From NIOZ-UU13 sp048635425 (lineage in GTDB: Bacteria; Planctomycetota; Phycisphaerae; Sedimentisphaerales; Anaerobacaceae), in assembly GCA_048635425.1 (NCBI GenBank), contig JAIVYN010000086.1, positions 1 to 13,756 on the forward strand: a stretch of 13,756 nucleotides of DNA. Reading direction: 5' to 3'. Of the stretch, positions 13,279-13,756 are shown piece after piece. The notes under the pieces are model-generated. The model was not told the DNA's origin, searched no databases, and saw nothing but the letters and a program-made list of their open reading frames with translations. The translations under genes and the position numbers were made by a program. Every line of letters starts with the position of its first letter. Position 1 is the stretch's first letter.

Positions 13279-13756
13279 TCAACGCTTCTCATTTTCCTGA
13301 CGCTTACCCATGCATACGACCCACCCGTCGCTGGTGCTAATGAACAATCGGCCGCCTGCAGCCGCCATGCCGTCCCAGACCGGCGGTGCCGGCATCTTAT
13401 ACTCTGCAAGTTTCCTGCCATCACCAGCGGCGAAAGCCGCCAGGATGCCTCCCTTCCGGCCTTCCCATGCGCCATGGGGATCTTTTGGATCGATTACATC
13501 CGGCGAGCCGGCCACAAAGATAGTGTCTCCCGTCCGGACCATGGCAGTGATTCGGATGCGGACGCGCTGCTCCCAAAGGGGTTTCGGCCCCTGCCGGCGC
13601 CGCCTGACCACAGCCTGCTTGTTCCTTGTGCCGCGGATGGTGGCTTTCAGCGGTATACACCTAAGCCGGTAGGCCATCGCACCGGGACTGAAGCCTGTCT
13701 CGCGACTGCGGGAGTCGTAGACCTCCACGCCGTATGCGACCTCCTTGCCAAGGACC
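13279..13756 (-). CDS. PQQ-like beta-propeller protein, C-terminal part, cut by window edge
   Basis: The minus-strand frame is open from the right edge (13756) to TGA at 13281-13279, giving 158 residues of the C-terminus; the true start is outside, so the internal GTG at 13728 is not the start. Blade-like strands are visible: LWEQRVRIRITAMVRTGDTI, FVAGSPDVIDPKDPHGAWEG, RKGGILAAFAAGDGRKLAEY, and PPVWDGMAAAGGRLFISTSD, then GWVVCMGK. The DG-K-L and W-D-G-M-A-A-A-x-G-R-L-F-I-S-T-x-D-G pattern is what I know from the ends of planctomycete PQQ-binding-like (quinoprotein/BamB-type) beta-propellers. Such proteins are usually exported. No enzymatic activity can be assigned from the fragment. It is convergent with tRNA-Pro, and the stretch looks more GC-rich than the neighbouring decayed DNA. 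Confidence 0.8.
   Translation of the reverse strand, partial: VLGKEVAYGVEVYDSRSRETGFSPGAMAYRLRCIPLKATIRGTRNKQAVVRRRRQGPKPLWEQRVRIRITAMVRTGDTIFVAGSPDVIDPKDPHGAWEGRKGGILAAFAAGDGRKLAEYKMPAPPVWDGMAAAGGRLFISTSDGWVVCMGKRQENEKR

Noticed and set aside
13310..13672. Plus-strand 120-aa open frame
   Set aside because: It is antisense to the beta-propeller gene, whose minus-strand translation has clear family features; GC-rich shadow frame.

Overview
The window looks like a chromosomal segment from a member of the Planctomycetota, most likely of the Phycisphaerae / Sedimentisphaerales type. This is inferred from protein style, not from a database search. Three genes point that way: a type II-secretion-like pseudopilin with a large C-terminal 'NVLFMDF...LWKLKWH' domain (9718-10566), a secreted protein with a 'DWFDASNW' beta-helix region and repeated Fn3-like 'TTYYWRVDE...WSF' modules (6983-9202), and the end of a PQQ-type beta-propeller protein (13279-13756).

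Region 1 (1-6768) is a divergent inositol-type locus. On the minus strand are iolB (5-deoxy-glucuronate isomerase), iolC (5-dehydro-2-deoxygluconokinase) and the N-terminal part of iolD (trihydroxycyclohexane-dione hydrolase), which runs off the left edge. On the plus strand is a three-gene ABC importer of the ribose/galactose/inositol type: binding protein, double-ATPase and permease, each overlapping the next by 4 bases (ATGA). The shared layout suggests that the importer brings in myo-inositol or a related cyclitol and the Iol enzymes break it down. The 416-bp divergent spacer holds a small palindromic repeat of the 'WIPASAGMT' class. It has near-perfect terminal inverted repeats and is flanked by a perfect 15-bp direct repeat, so it looks like a mobile-element insertion in the importer leader.

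Region 2 (6769-10880) holds secreted or surface functions. It contains a minus-strand 739-aa exported multidomain protein with its own terminator, preceded by a possible 47-aa leader ORF with a very strong ribosome binding site, and a plus-strand pseudopilin with an extended -10 promoter. Behind the pseudopilin lies a headless 80-codon gene remnant.

Region 3 (10881-12589) is a probable two-gene unit: a six-helix voltage-gated K+ channel carrying a C-terminal zinc ribbon, followed 32 bp later by a membrane-anchored MtfA-type (M90) zinc metallopeptidase.

Region 4 (12590-13756) is decayed, gene-poor DNA. It has a frameshifted minus-strand coding remnant, a short tyrosine-recombinase fragment with box I, an intact tRNA-Pro(UGG), and the 3' end of a PQQ-like beta-propeller gene on the minus strand. 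No CRISPR array, complete insertion sequence or complete prophage was seen. No clear novel defence or multi-gene system stands out. The best leads are the repeat insertion at the iol divergent promoter, the K+ channel/MtfA pair, and the small ORF upstream of the exoprotein.
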